DNA of 64,000 nucleotides, taken from the NCBI RefSeq assembly GCF_041431415.1, contig NZ_CP107845.1:7006001-7070000 (forward strand). Reading direction: 5' to 3'. This DNA is from Streptomyces sp. NBC_00513 (lineage in GTDB: Bacteria > Actinomycetota > Actinomycetes > Streptomycetales > Streptomycetaceae). Position numbers and translations under genes: made by a program. The notes beneath the pieces are model-generated. The model was given only the letters and a program-made list of their open reading frames with translations. It was not told the DNA's origin and made no database searches. Numbering within the stretch: the first letter of the stretch is position 1; the number at the start of each line of letters is the position of its first letter. Positions 54,901 through 61,910 of this stretch are shown piece after piece.

Positions 54901-56032
54901 CAAGGACGAGTACTTCTACGAGCCCGTGATCGAGGAGGCCAAGGGATCCCGGATCAAGTTCGACGGCCGGTGGTTCCTGAACTTCGCCTCCTACAGCTAC
55001 CTCGGCCTCATCGGTCACGACTACATCGACGACCAGGTCCTGCGCGCCGTCGAGCGCCACGGCACCGGCGCGCACGGGGTACGGCTCCTGGCCGGCACCC
55101 TGCACCTGCACCGGGAGCTGGAACTCGCCCTCGCCCGTTTCCTGGGCACCGAGGACGCCATCGTCTTCTCCAGCGGCTACATGGCGAACGTGGCGACGGT
55201 CGGCGCCCTCGTCGGCCCCGGCGACCTCGTCATCGGCGACGTCTACAACCACGCCAGCATCCTGGACGGCTACCGGCTGTCCGGCGCGTCGGTCATCACC
55301 TACGCCCACAACGACCTCGCCGACCTGGAACGCGCCCTGCGCAAGGTGGGCGACGCGGGCCGGCTGGTCGTCACCGACGCCGTGTTCAGCATGGACGGAG
55401 ACGTGGCCGACCTGCCCGGCATCGTGGAACTGTGCGAGCGTCACGACGCCCCGCTGATGGTCGACGAGGCGCACAGCCTGGGGGTTCTCGGAGACACCGG
55501 CCGCGGCATCACCGAGCACTTCGGCATCGACCCGGCGCGGGTCGACGTCAAGATGGGCACGCTCTCCAAGACGGTGCCCAGCGCGGGCGGATATGTCGCC
55601 GGGTCCAGGGACCTGGTCTTCGCGCTGAAGAACAACGCCCGCGGCTGGATGTTCTCGGCCGCCGCGACCCCCGCCCAGGTGGCGGCGGCCAAGGCCGCGA
55701 TCGAGGTGATGGCGGCCGCCCCGTCCCTCACCCGGCAACTGCGGGCGAAGACGACCCGGTACCGCGAGCGGCTGCGCGCCCTGGGCTTCGACACCCTGGC
55801 CAGTGAGACGCCGGTGGTGCCGATCATCTGCGCGAGCGCCGACCAGGCGGGGGAAATGGCGAGGCTCTGCCAGCTCGACGGGCTCTTCGTACAGCCGATC
55901 GTCTACCCGGCCGTGCCGCGGACGCTGCCCCGGCTGCGGACCATCGTCAACCTCAGCCACTCCGACGCCGACCTGGACGCGGCCGTCGTGACGTTGGAGA
56001 AGGCCGGCCGTGCCTGTGGCCTCGTCCACTGA
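51929..56032 (+). CDS. PKS 4: DH-KR-ACP-alpha-oxoamine synthase
   Basis: 1367 aa from GTG 51929, overlapping the alkC stop (GTGA). DH with H18 (HRIGGTPVVP) and D181 (LLDGVFQ). KR ending with Y686 (SAYAAAN), its structural half interrupted by an Asp-rich repeat at residues 458-491. ACP Ser807 (GLDSMM). A Pro/Gln-rich linker of about 110 aa follows. From about 956 comes a PLP-dependent alpha-oxoamine synthase: HGTGAHGVRLLAGTLHLH, YNHASILDGYRLSG, VDEAHSLGVLGDTGRG, and Lys1214 in TLSKTVPSAGGY as the PLP lysine. It should release the chain by decarboxylative condensation with an amino acid, giving an alpha-amino ketone; glycine, alanine or serine cannot be told apart. Two TTA codons (53051, 53510) imply bldA dependence. 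Confidence 0.92.
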   Translation: MSGVGTHLSAADPLVSDHRIGGTPVVPAAAQIDAVLSACDIGRPDCRWELERIAFRTPLLVTGAVAEIEVRTAEDGRCALRSVPPGSDGVPVEHSTARATGSPLPPPRYVDVAALRAGCTEQVPLSDVAAWREASGIAYGPAYRAIRSAHRGPGRMLLMLRAAEDPNATAAPPFVPPPLLDGVFQALGMLDAGAAGACLPWYIGRLEARRRVSGTVIALVERDEPTAAEGAGGVVRGRALVCNQQGEVLLELDRITLKAARLAEPPEPPELPESTATATPAIAATPATSAAAPARRVEPGQAPPSTAAIPSTAAIETLVWHRADPAPGHAPAVEGPVLVVSAHAPRPPAGRDVLHLTPEQFAAGGLETLPADTALRDVVYVAPRGLTGEAQVTQALREVFALVRRILARPPTPSLLIVTTAAHQVTTQDIVDPFMTALWGLGRTLRVEHPRSTIRLLDFDPQADFDPQVDFDPQADLDPQADFDPHADLDPGEPAGPQGDGSGTLWEALGQDRPELARRGNAWYEPFLRPHPPTDATDEARHRGGRFLITGGMGGIGLSVAEYLSEAGCAHLTLVGRTVPDRGEARERLDRLAERCDLDIIAADVRTLGEALSEAPRYDGVFHAAGVLRDGLARGLTSDQIDAVLGPKIGGAHALADLVSGYEQPAFVALFSSVAAVRANLGQSAYAAANAYLDGYAARQRAEGRPWYSLGWGLWTVGMGESIAPKAAAHGVPALTAGDGIGLLRTALGQPPAHYVLSAAAKAKDAPMTAVTPETGLWPSLTHAIGRVLLVDNVAAEDDLLELGLDSMMAVELAATLAADGFEIDPMVFFERTNVGALFTHLESLPRSLPSPASAPAPTHPPTPAPLREVRAPAPADRSRGAIQQAQPQPQQPHQNQQPQPAATERAAGASFVPDWDRFRDVPHAPPTPAATPAPVLPRAPEPPAPAAVPAPGADRIPRRTLPGRLADAPHGRFLDRRIDALSAEDRLIVAKDEYFYEPVIEEAKGSRIKFDGRWFLNFASYSYLGLIGHDYIDDQVLRAVERHGTGAHGVRLLAGTLHLHRELELALARFLGTEDAIVFSSGYMANVATVGALVGPGDLVIGDVYNHASILDGYRLSGASVITYAHNDLADLERALRKVGDAGRLVVTDAVFSMDGDVADLPGIVELCERHDAPLMVDEAHSLGVLGDTGRGITEHFGIDPARVDVKMGTLSKTVPSAGGYVAGSRDLVFALKNNARGWMFSAAATPAQVAAAKAAIEVMAAAPSLTRQLRAKTTRYRERLRALGFDTLASETPVVPIICASADQAGEMARLCQLDGLFVQPIVYPAVPRTLPRLRTIVNLSHSDADLDAAVVTLEKAGRACGLVH
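53300..53401 (+). repeat. 18-bp tandem repeat inside PKS 4
   Basis: Unit GACTTCGACCCTCAAGCC, five full copies plus a part, encoding DFDPQA / DLDPQA. It lies in the KR structural subdomain, after WGLGRTLRVEHP and before the catalytic half, so it is probably a surface loop expansion. Confidence 0.9.
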
Positions 56033-56055
56033 GCACTGACCGGTCGGAGCGCGCC

Positions 56056-56115
56056 ACAGGACCGACGAGAACAGGACCGACGAGAACAGGACCGACGAGA
56101 ACAGGACCGACGCAC
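56056..56115 (+). repeat. 15-bp tandem repeat x4 between PKS 4 and small ORF
   Basis: Unit ACAGGACCGACGAGA, four copies, the last diverged at its end. It fills nearly half of the only sizeable gap in the coupled part of the operon. No promoter boxes are visible beside it. Confidence 0.9.
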
Positions 56116-56163
56116 CACCACCGTGCGCCCATCACCGCACGGCAACCAAGGGGGGAATCGAAC

Positions 56164-56472
56164 ATGACCGATGTCGACACCACTGCGTTCTTCGGGGCCG
56201 TTCTGAAGACCATCGCCTCGACCCGCAACCACGGAACCGACCAGACGGAGTTCGTGTCGGGCGTGGTGGAGCCCACCGCGCGGATCCGTGCGTTCGAGAA
56301 GGAGGTCGGTGAACGGCGGCTGACCTCGACCGAGGCCGGGGAGGTGCTCGGTCTGTTGGAGACGACGCTGCGCACCAAGCGCACCCCGGACGAGGAGCGC
56401 GAGTACTACTTCCAGTACATCGAGAAGGTCGCCGGCATCAGCCGGGCCTCGCTGGGCGTGTCCGGCTGGTGA
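56164..56472 (+). CDS. Small protein of unknown function
   Basis: 102 aa, ATG 56164 with AAGGGGGGAA upstream, one of the strongest ribosome sites in the cluster. Mostly polar and predicted helical: an opening helix (FFGAVLKTIASTR), then FVSGVVEPTARIRAFEKEVGE and STEAGEVLGLLETTLRTKRTPDEERE. No signal peptide, membrane segment or Cys, and no motif that I recognise. Its TGA overlaps the GTG of the amidohydrolase, so it is part of the operon and probably made in good amounts. Possible small partner or scaffold; function not known. Confidence 0.8.
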   Translation: MTDVDTTAFFGAVLKTIASTRNHGTDQTEFVSGVVEPTARIRAFEKEVGERRLTSTEAGEVLGLLETTLRTKRTPDEEREYYFQYIEKVAGISRASLGVSGW

Positions 56473-57638
56473 ACACCTCCCGCCTCGCGTGGTACAGCCA
56501 CGAGATCTGTTTCTGGCACGACCCCGGCCCCGGGTCGGGGTACGTGCCCGTCGGACCGGGCGTCGAGCCGCTGCGCCAGTTCGCGGTCGACCCCGACCTC
56601 CGGCGTGCCGAGGGGCTGGTCAAGGCGTCCGGGGTGATGGACCGGTTCACCGGCCTCACCCCGACGCCCGCCTCCGACGAGGACCTGCTGCTCGTGCACG
56701 TACCCGAACACATCGAGCGGGTCGAGGCGGCCTCGGCGGCCGGCGCGGGTGACGCCGGCGTGTACGCCCACGTCAACTACCACAGCGCGCAGGCCGCGAG
56801 GCTCGCCGTCGGGGCCTGCGTGCAGGCCGCCACCGGCGTGATGGAGGGCCGGTTCGACCGGGCGTACTGCCTGGTGCGGCCGCCCGGCCACCACGCCGAG
56901 CCGGACCGGGCCATGGCGCTGTGCCTGTACAACAACCTGGCGGTGGCCGCCCGTGCCGCCCAGCGACACGGCGCGCGCCGCGTGCTGATCCTCGACTGGG
57001 ACGTCCACCACGGCAACGGCATCCAACGGACCTTCTACGAGGACCCCGACGTGCTGTACGTGTCGGTGCACCAGGAGGGGCTGTTCCCGGCGGCGTCCGG
57101 TCTCGTGCTGGAGACCGGTGCGGGCGAGGGGGCGGGCACCACGCTCAACGTGCCGCTGCCCGCCGGCTCGGGTCACGGCGCCTACCTCGCCGTGACGGAC
57201 CGGATCGTGGCACCGGCGGCCCGCGCCTTCGGCCCCGATCTGATCCTGGTGGCGGCGGGCGTCGACGCGAGCGGCCACGATCCGATGGGCCGGATGCTGT
57301 GCACCAGCCGCACCTTCCACGCCATGACGTCGGCGATGTGCCGGCTCGCGGACGAACTGACCGGCGGCAGGATCGTCTTCGCCCACGAGGGCGGCTACTC
57401 GGCGTGGTACCAGCCGATGCTGGTGTTGGGCACGGCCTGCGCGGTGGCCGGCCTGCCGGCTCCCCAGGACCCGTTCCTGCACTCCCTCGAACACCTTCCC
57501 GGCCAGCGCCTCCAGCGTCACCAGGACCGGGTGATCACCCACCTGGAGGAGCACCACCCGCTGCTGGCCGGCGCGGCACCCGCGGCGGGCCGATCCGGTG
57601 CCTCCGGGCGGCCCGCGCTCGTGGACGGGGGGCCGTGA
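56469..57638 (+). CDS. Histone-deacetylase-family zinc amidohydrolase
   Basis: 389 aa from GTG 56469 (GTGA overlap). Class II HDAC / acetylpolyamine amidohydrolase layout: RPPGHHAEPD with the paired active-site His near residue 138, zinc ligands in ILDWDVHHGNG near 175, the third ligand in GVDASGHDP near 260, and EGGYS near 305. In this family the enzyme cleaves N-acyl groups from amines. In this cluster a natural substrate would be the N-formyl amide set by the loading module, which would expose the glycine-derived amine late in the pathway. That role is inference; the chemistry is family knowledge. Confidence 0.85.
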   Translation: MNTSRLAWYSHEICFWHDPGPGSGYVPVGPGVEPLRQFAVDPDLRRAEGLVKASGVMDRFTGLTPTPASDEDLLLVHVPEHIERVEAASAAGAGDAGVYAHVNYHSAQAARLAVGACVQAATGVMEGRFDRAYCLVRPPGHHAEPDRAMALCLYNNLAVAARAAQRHGARRVLILDWDVHHGNGIQRTFYEDPDVLYVSVHQEGLFPAASGLVLETGAGEGAGTTLNVPLPAGSGHGAYLAVTDRIVAPAARAFGPDLILVAAGVDASGHDPMGRMLCTSRTFHAMTSAMCRLADELTGGRIVFAHEGGYSAWYQPMLVLGTACAVAGLPAPQDPFLHSLEHLPGQRLQRHQDRVITHLEEHHPLLAGAAPAAGRSGASGRPALVDGGP

Positions 57639-58453
57639 TGAGCGGCTGGTGGATGACGGTGGGCAACGGTGCGCGACGGCCGGCCGGCGCCGGCCCGAGG
57701 CCCGGGCCCCGGGTCCGTCCGCGGTTCCGGATCGTGGCGCTCCCGCACGCCGGCGGGTGGCCGTCCGCCTTCCGTTCCTGGTGGCAGGTGCTGCCCGAGG
57801 ACGTCGAGTGCGTCGTCGCCCAACTGCCGGGTCGCGGCGCGCGCATCAACGAGCCGCCGCTGACCCGCGTCAAGCCGCTGGTCGACGCCCTCGGTCGGGA
57901 CCTCGCGGAGCTGGAGCCGCTGCCGTACGCGGTCATCGGGCACAGCTTCGGCAGCGTGCTCGGATACGAACTCACCCGCTTCATGGAACAGAAGGGACTG
58001 CCTCCCACCCTGCTGGCCGTGTCGGCGCGCCAGCCGCCGTGCTTCCCCGGCGAGCCGCCGTTCGCCCACCTCCGCGGCGACGCGGAGCTGCTGGAGCACC
58101 TGACCGACATCGGCGGGATGTCCCCGGGACTGATGGACCGCGCCGACCTGATGCGGTCGTCGCTCCGCGCGATCCGGGCCGACCTGGAGGCCATGGAGAC
58201 CTACCGCCGGCCGCTGTCCGGCACCGGCGTCCCCATCCTGGCGCTCGGTGCGGTGGACGACCCCGTCGTCATCGACGACCGGATGCACCTGTGGGCGCTG
58301 GAGACCTCGGGCGGCTTCGACCGACAGAGCTTCACCGGCGGCCACTTCTACCTCTACACCCCCGCCAACGCGGCGGCCATCGCCGCCCGTCTGGTGCCCG
58401 GCCCCGACGACCCCCGGTCGGATCCGCTCCTCCCACACCCCCTCGCCCGATGA
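57638..58453 (+). CDS. Type II thioesterase (alpha/beta hydrolase)
   Basis: 271 aa from ATG 57638, sharing one base with the previous stop (TGATG). After an Arg/Pro-rich lead of about 30 aa comes the family opening IVALPHAGGWPSAFRSW, then QLPGRGARINEPP, nucleophile elbow GHSFGSVLGYEL, Asp in GAVDDPVV and the His in GGHFYLY. Such proteins clear wrongly primed or stalled acyl groups from carrier proteins. The cluster has no cis thioesterase because the chain leaves through the oxoamine synthase domain. Confidence 0.9.
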   Translation: MSGWWMTVGNGARRPAGAGPRPGPRVRPRFRIVALPHAGGWPSAFRSWWQVLPEDVECVVAQLPGRGARINEPPLTRVKPLVDALGRDLAELEPLPYAVIGHSFGSVLGYELTRFMEQKGLPPTLLAVSARQPPCFPGEPPFAHLRGDAELLEHLTDIGGMSPGLMDRADLMRSSLRAIRADLEAMETYRRPLSGTGVPILALGAVDDPVVIDDRMHLWALETSGGFDRQSFTGGHFYLYTPANAAAIAARLVPGPDDPRSDPLLPHPLAR

Positions 58454-58495
58454 CCGCGTCGGGCATCGAACAGCACCACCCCCGAAAGGAACCGA

Positions 58496-60064
58496 ATGAG
58501 TACCACCGCCGACACCACCGAACAGGCCGGACCCCGTGAGTGGTTGGGCCTGGCCGTACTGGCGCTGCCGACACTGCTGCTGTCCATCGATGTGAGCGTG
58601 CTGCACCTGGCCGTACCGCACATCAGCGAGGGCCTGGACCCCTCCGCCGCCCAGATGCTGTGGATCATCGACATCTACGGGTTCCTGATCGCCGGCTTCC
58701 TGGTGACCATGGGAACCCTGGGCGACCGCATCGGCCGCCGGAAGCTGCTTCTGATCGGTGCCGCCGCGTTCGGCGTCGCTTCCCTGGCCGCCGTCTTCGC
58801 CGACAGCCCGGCCATGCTGATCGCGGCGCGGGCGGCGATGGGCATCGCCGGAGCCACGCTGATGCCCTCGACCCTCGCCCTGATCATCAACATGTTCCGC
58901 GACGGGCGGCAGCGCGGCGTGGCCATCGCCGTCTGGGTCACCATGTTCTCCGTGGGCATCGCGCTCGGCCCGGTGGTCGGCGGAGCCATGCTGGAGTACT
59001 TCTGGTGGGGTTCGGTCTTCCTGCTCGGCGTGCCCATCATGGGCCTGCTGCTGGTGGCGGGCCCGATCCTGCTGCCGGAATACCGGGACGAGGACGCGGG
59101 ACGGCTTGACCTGACCAGCGTGGCGCTGTCGCTCGCCGCCATCCTCCCGATCATCTACGGACTGAAGGAGATCGCCAACGACGGGGTCGGCCCGATCCCG
59201 ATCCTGGCGCTCGTCGCGGGCCTGGTCGTCGGTGTCCTGTTCGTCCGTCGGCAGCGCACGCTGGCGAGCCCGCTGCTGGACCTCGAGCTGTTCGGGAACC
59301 GCACGTTCCGCACGGCGCTGATCACGCTGCTGCTCAGCATGCTCGTGGCGGGTGGAACGTACCTGACGGTGACGCAGTACCTCCAGCTGGTCGGCGGACT
59401 CTCCCCGATGAAGGCCGGCCTGTACCTGCTGCCCGCGGCCTTCGCGCTGATCGTGACGGCCGTCGTGTCCCCGATGGCGGCGAGCAGGTTCCGTCCGGCG
59501 TACGTCGTCGCCGCCGGATTGGCCGTGTCGGGCATCGGCCACCTCATGCTGAGCCTGGCCGACAGTTCGTCGGGCGTCGCCCAGGTGGTGACGGGCTTCG
59601 CCTTCGTCTACGCCGGAGGCGGCCCGCTCATCGCCCTGGGTACGGACATCGTCGTCGGCTCGGCCCGACCGGAGCAGGCCGGATCGGCCGCGGCCATCTC
59701 GGAGACCAGCACCGAACTCGGCATGGCGCTCGGCGTGGCCCTGCTGGGCAGTCTCGGGACCGCCGTGTACCGCAGCGGGGTGGAGATCCCCGCGGGGGTG
59801 CCGGAGGGCGCCGGTGACACGCTCGCCGGGGCGGTCGAGGCGGCGCGGCCCCTGTCCTCGGAGGTGGCGACGGCCCTGCTCGACTCGGCGCGTGCGGCGT
59901 TCACCGACGGCATGAACATCATCGGCGGTATCGGGGTGTTCGTGGCGCTCGCCTCGGCCGTGCTGGTGGCCGCGGTCATCAAGCTCCCGGCCACGGGCGG
60001 TGATTCCGCCGATTCCGACGGTTCGGCCGACGGCGTCGTGAACGCCGCCGCCGTGGAGGGATAG
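58496..60064 (+). CDS. MFS drug exporter, DHA2 (14-TM, EmrB/QacA-type)
   Basis: 522 aa, ATG 58496 with GAAAGGAA upstream, 42 bases after the thioesterase. First helix LAVLALPTLLLSIDVSVLHLAVP contains the DHA2-typical Asp; motif A between helices 2 and 3 is GTLGDRIGRRKLL; motif C-like stretch VGIALGPVVGG. About fourteen hydrophobic segments. The C-terminus ends in an acidic, Ser/Asp-rich tail. Expected to export the cluster product with the proton gradient, and so to add to self-resistance. Ends at a hairpin. Confidence 0.9.
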   Translation: MSTTADTTEQAGPREWLGLAVLALPTLLLSIDVSVLHLAVPHISEGLDPSAAQMLWIIDIYGFLIAGFLVTMGTLGDRIGRRKLLLIGAAAFGVASLAAVFADSPAMLIAARAAMGIAGATLMPSTLALIINMFRDGRQRGVAIAVWVTMFSVGIALGPVVGGAMLEYFWWGSVFLLGVPIMGLLLVAGPILLPEYRDEDAGRLDLTSVALSLAAILPIIYGLKEIANDGVGPIPILALVAGLVVGVLFVRRQRTLASPLLDLELFGNRTFRTALITLLLSMLVAGGTYLTVTQYLQLVGGLSPMKAGLYLLPAAFALIVTAVVSPMAASRFRPAYVVAAGLAVSGIGHLMLSLADSSSGVAQVVTGFAFVYAGGGPLIALGTDIVVGSARPEQAGSAAAISETSTELGMALGVALLGSLGTAVYRSGVEIPAGVPEGAGDTLAGAVEAARPLSSEVATALLDSARAAFTDGMNIIGGIGVFVALASAVLVAAVIKLPATGGDSADSDGSADGVVNAAAVEG

Positions 60065-60111
60065 CGCGTCCCGCCCGTGCCCGCCGGCGCGGGCGGACAC
60101 CGATGGAGTGT

Positions 60112-60136
60112 GGCCCCGTGTCGCGGACGCGGGGCC
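60112..60136. terminator. Hairpin between convergent exporter and VOC genes
   Basis: GGCCCCGTGTC and GACGCGGGGCC arms with one G-T wobble and a 3-base loop. It marks the 3' end of the long plus-strand operon and of the minus-strand VOC gene. Confidence 0.8.
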
Positions 60137-60143
60137 TCACCGC

Positions 60144-60584
60144 TCACGCCCCGGGGACGGACCCGTCCTCGTAGCAGGCGGCGTAGGAGGCCGTGGGTGC
60201 GATGGGTGTGATGACATCGATCAACACGCCGTCCGGAGCCGCCACGATGAAGTGCCGTTGACCGAACGCCTCATTCCGCAGCGGCAGTTCCAACTTCAGG
60301 CCGGCGCCCGTGACGAGTCGCGCGTACTCGGCGTCCACATCGGCCACCTCGAAGTTGAGGAGCAGCCCCCCGGCCGGCCGGCGGAAGGCTTCCGGTACCG
60401 TCTCGTGCCCCGCGGCGACCAGGGCGAGTTCGTGGTGCGGCGGCTCCGGCTGCCGCAGACTGACGTACCAGTCGCTCGTGTAGGTCGTCTCGAACCCGAA
60501 CAGGGTGCGGTAGAACGCCACGGACTCGACGAGCCGCTCGGTGCAGAGCACGGGATAGAAGCCGGTCAGGGTGGAAGACGTCAT
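60144..60584 (-). CDS. VOC superfamily (glyoxalase / bleomycin-resistance fold) protein 1
   Basis: 146 aa from ATG 60584 ([14 protein letters not shown]). Upstream codons in frame lack VOC features. Single-domain VOC protein: [23 protein letters not shown], then HHELALV, and a closing [13 protein letters not shown]. Clear relative of the second VOC protein beyond the PPTase. VOC proteins either sequester drugs or are metal-dependent lyases and isomerases. Flanking a phosphopantetheinyl transferase at the edge of this cluster, drug binding is possible but unproved. Confidence 0.82.
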   Translation of the reverse strand: MTSSTLTGFYPVLCTERLVESVAFYRTLFGFETTYTSDWYVSLRQPEPPHHELALVAAGHETVPEAFRRPAGGLLLNFEVADVDAEYARLVTGAGLKLELPLRNEAFGQRHFIVAAPDGVLIDVITPIAPTASYAACYEDGSVPGA

Positions 60585-60676
60585 CACAACACCGTTCTGA
60601 GGCGGGCATACGGTCATTTCCTCATAACGAGGAATGGTCCGGGGCGTCACGTCCGCCGTGTCGAAGGCAGGCGGAC

Positions 60677-61435
60677 ATGACAGCACGGGCGGACAAGGCG
60701 GCAACGGAACGTCCGGTGCGCGAGGCGCGGGTATGGGTGGTGCGGCGCGAACCCCCGTGGGGGGAGGAGCGCTCGCTCTCCCTGCTCGACGCGGGGGAGA
60801 GGGCGAAGGCGGACTCCTTCACCCGCCGGCGCGACCGGTCGATGTACCTGGCGGCGCACGCCGGGCTGCGGCTGGTGTTGGGCGAGAGGCTCGGGCTCCA
60901 CCCCCGCGACCTCCGGTTCGGCCGGGACCCGTGCGCGCACTGCGGCGGGGAGCACGGCCGGCCGGTCCTCCTGGGCGGCCCGGACGACCCGCACTTCTCC
61001 CTCTCCCACTGCGCGGGCATCACGCTCGTCGCCGTCGCCGACGCGCCCGTCGGCGTCGACGCGGAACCACTGCCCGGCCGCCGGACGGTCGAACTGTGCC
61101 TGGCGCGGCTGCATCCGCGGGAGCGGGGCGAGTTGCTCCGCACCCCCTGGGCGGAACGGCCCCTGCGCTTCTGCCGGTTGTGGACACGCAAGGAGGCCTA
61201 CCTGAAGGCACTGGGAACCGGGCTCAGCCGGGCACTGGACCGCGACTACCTGGGAGACGGGGAAGCGGGGCGGCCCGCGGGCTGGACCGTCGCCCAGCTG
61301 TCCTGCGGCCCCCAGGACAGCACGCATGCCGCGGCGTTGGCCGTTCCCGCAGGGGTACGGGTGCCCGTCGAACCGTGCGAACTGAACTGGTCGGCGTACG
61401 GGCATGTCCCGGGCCGCGGACCCTCGTTGGGGTAG
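60677..61435 (+). CDS. Sfp-type 4'-phosphopantetheinyl transferase
   Basis: 252 aa from ATG 60677. Motifs: [19 protein letters not shown] followed by VGVDAE (Mg-binding Asp and Glu) around residues 110-135, and [19 protein letters not shown] around 166-185. These identify the Sfp/Gsp group, which converts apo carrier proteins to holo form using CoA. Seven carrier domains in the neighbouring megasynthases (one PCP, six ACPs) need this. Divergent from the first VOC gene. Upstream ribosome site is weak. Confidence 0.92.
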   Translation: MTARADKAATERPVREARVWVVRREPPWGEERSLSLLDAGERAKADSFTRRRDRSMYLAAHAGLRLVLGERLGLHPRDLRFGRDPCAHCGGEHGRPVLLGGPDDPHFSLSHCAGITLVAVADAPVGVDAEPLPGRRTVELCLARLHPRERGELLRTPWAERPLRFCRLWTRKEAYLKALGTGLSRALDRDYLGDGEAGRPAGWTVAQLSCGPQDSTHAAALAVPAGVRVPVEPCELNWSAYGHVPGRGPSLG

Positions 61436-61445
61436 GGGAGCCACG

Positions 61446-61474
61446 TTGACATTCCAACGGTATGTCATTAGGTT
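61446..61474 (+). promoter_or_regulatory. Promoter TTGACA-N17-TAGGTT for second VOC gene
   Basis: -35 at 61446-61451 and -10 at 61469-61474 with a 17-base spacer, near the best HrdB consensus. About 40 bases before the ATG at 61516. A perfect inverted repeat straddles the -10. Confidence 0.75.
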
Positions 61475-61492
61475 CAGTTCGCATACCGTTGG
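61454..61492. promoter_or_regulatory. Operator-like inverted repeat over the VOC promoter
   Basis: CCAACGGTATG at 61454-61464 and its exact complement CATACCGTTGG at 61482-61492, separated by 17 bases. The left arm lies in the spacer and the right arm just after the -10, where a repressor would block transcription. The regulator is not known. Confidence 0.7.
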
Positions 61493-61515
61493 TACGTGAG
61501 TGGAGATGGCACCCC

Positions 61516-61863
61516 ATGCTGATCAGCTTCTGTCCGGTGATCTGCACCTCGCGGCCAGTGGAATCCCGCACGTTCTACCGCAGGCTGTTCGGCTTCACCG
61601 TCACCCACGCGACCGAATGGTACGCCGGCCTCGGTCGGCCCGGGCGACACCACGAACTCGCTCTCGTCGACCACGGCCACCCCGCACTGCCCGAGGCGTT
61701 GCGCACGCCTATGCGCGCGGTGCGGATCACCCTGGAGGTGGACGACCGGGCAGGGGAGTGGGAGCGACTCGCCACCCTCGGTGCGCGGAGGTGCCCGGAG
61801 CGCGGACACCTTGTCGTCAAGGATCCCAACGGGGTCTGGATCGACGTCGTCCCACCGAACTGA
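61516..61863 (+). CDS. VOC superfamily (glyoxalase / bleomycin-resistance fold) protein 2
   Basis: 115 aa from ATG 61516 (MLISFCPVICTSRPVESRTF). The frame opens earlier, at 61462, but that falls inside the promoter. Shares with VOC protein 1 the pattern CPVICT-RPVES-FYRRLFGF, HHELALVDHGH, and VKDPNGVWIDVV. Shorter than its relative by about 30 aa, mostly in the C-terminal half. Its own strong promoter and operator-like inverted repeat suggest induced expression, as for a resistance or detoxifying protein. Function not proven. Confidence 0.82.
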   Translation: MLISFCPVICTSRPVESRTFYRRLFGFTVTHATEWYAGLGRPGRHHELALVDHGHPALPEALRTPMRAVRITLEVDDRAGEWERLATLGARRCPERGHLVVKDPNGVWIDVVPPN

Positions 61864-61910
61864 CCGGTCACAGGCCGCGGGGGCGGCTCGTCGAAGGGGG
61901 AGACCGCGCC

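Noticed and set aside
57638..61435. Stand-alone trans-AT gene near the PKS genes
   Set aside because: None of the accessory proteins has GHSxG with the AT context; the GHSFGS protein is a type II thioesterase.
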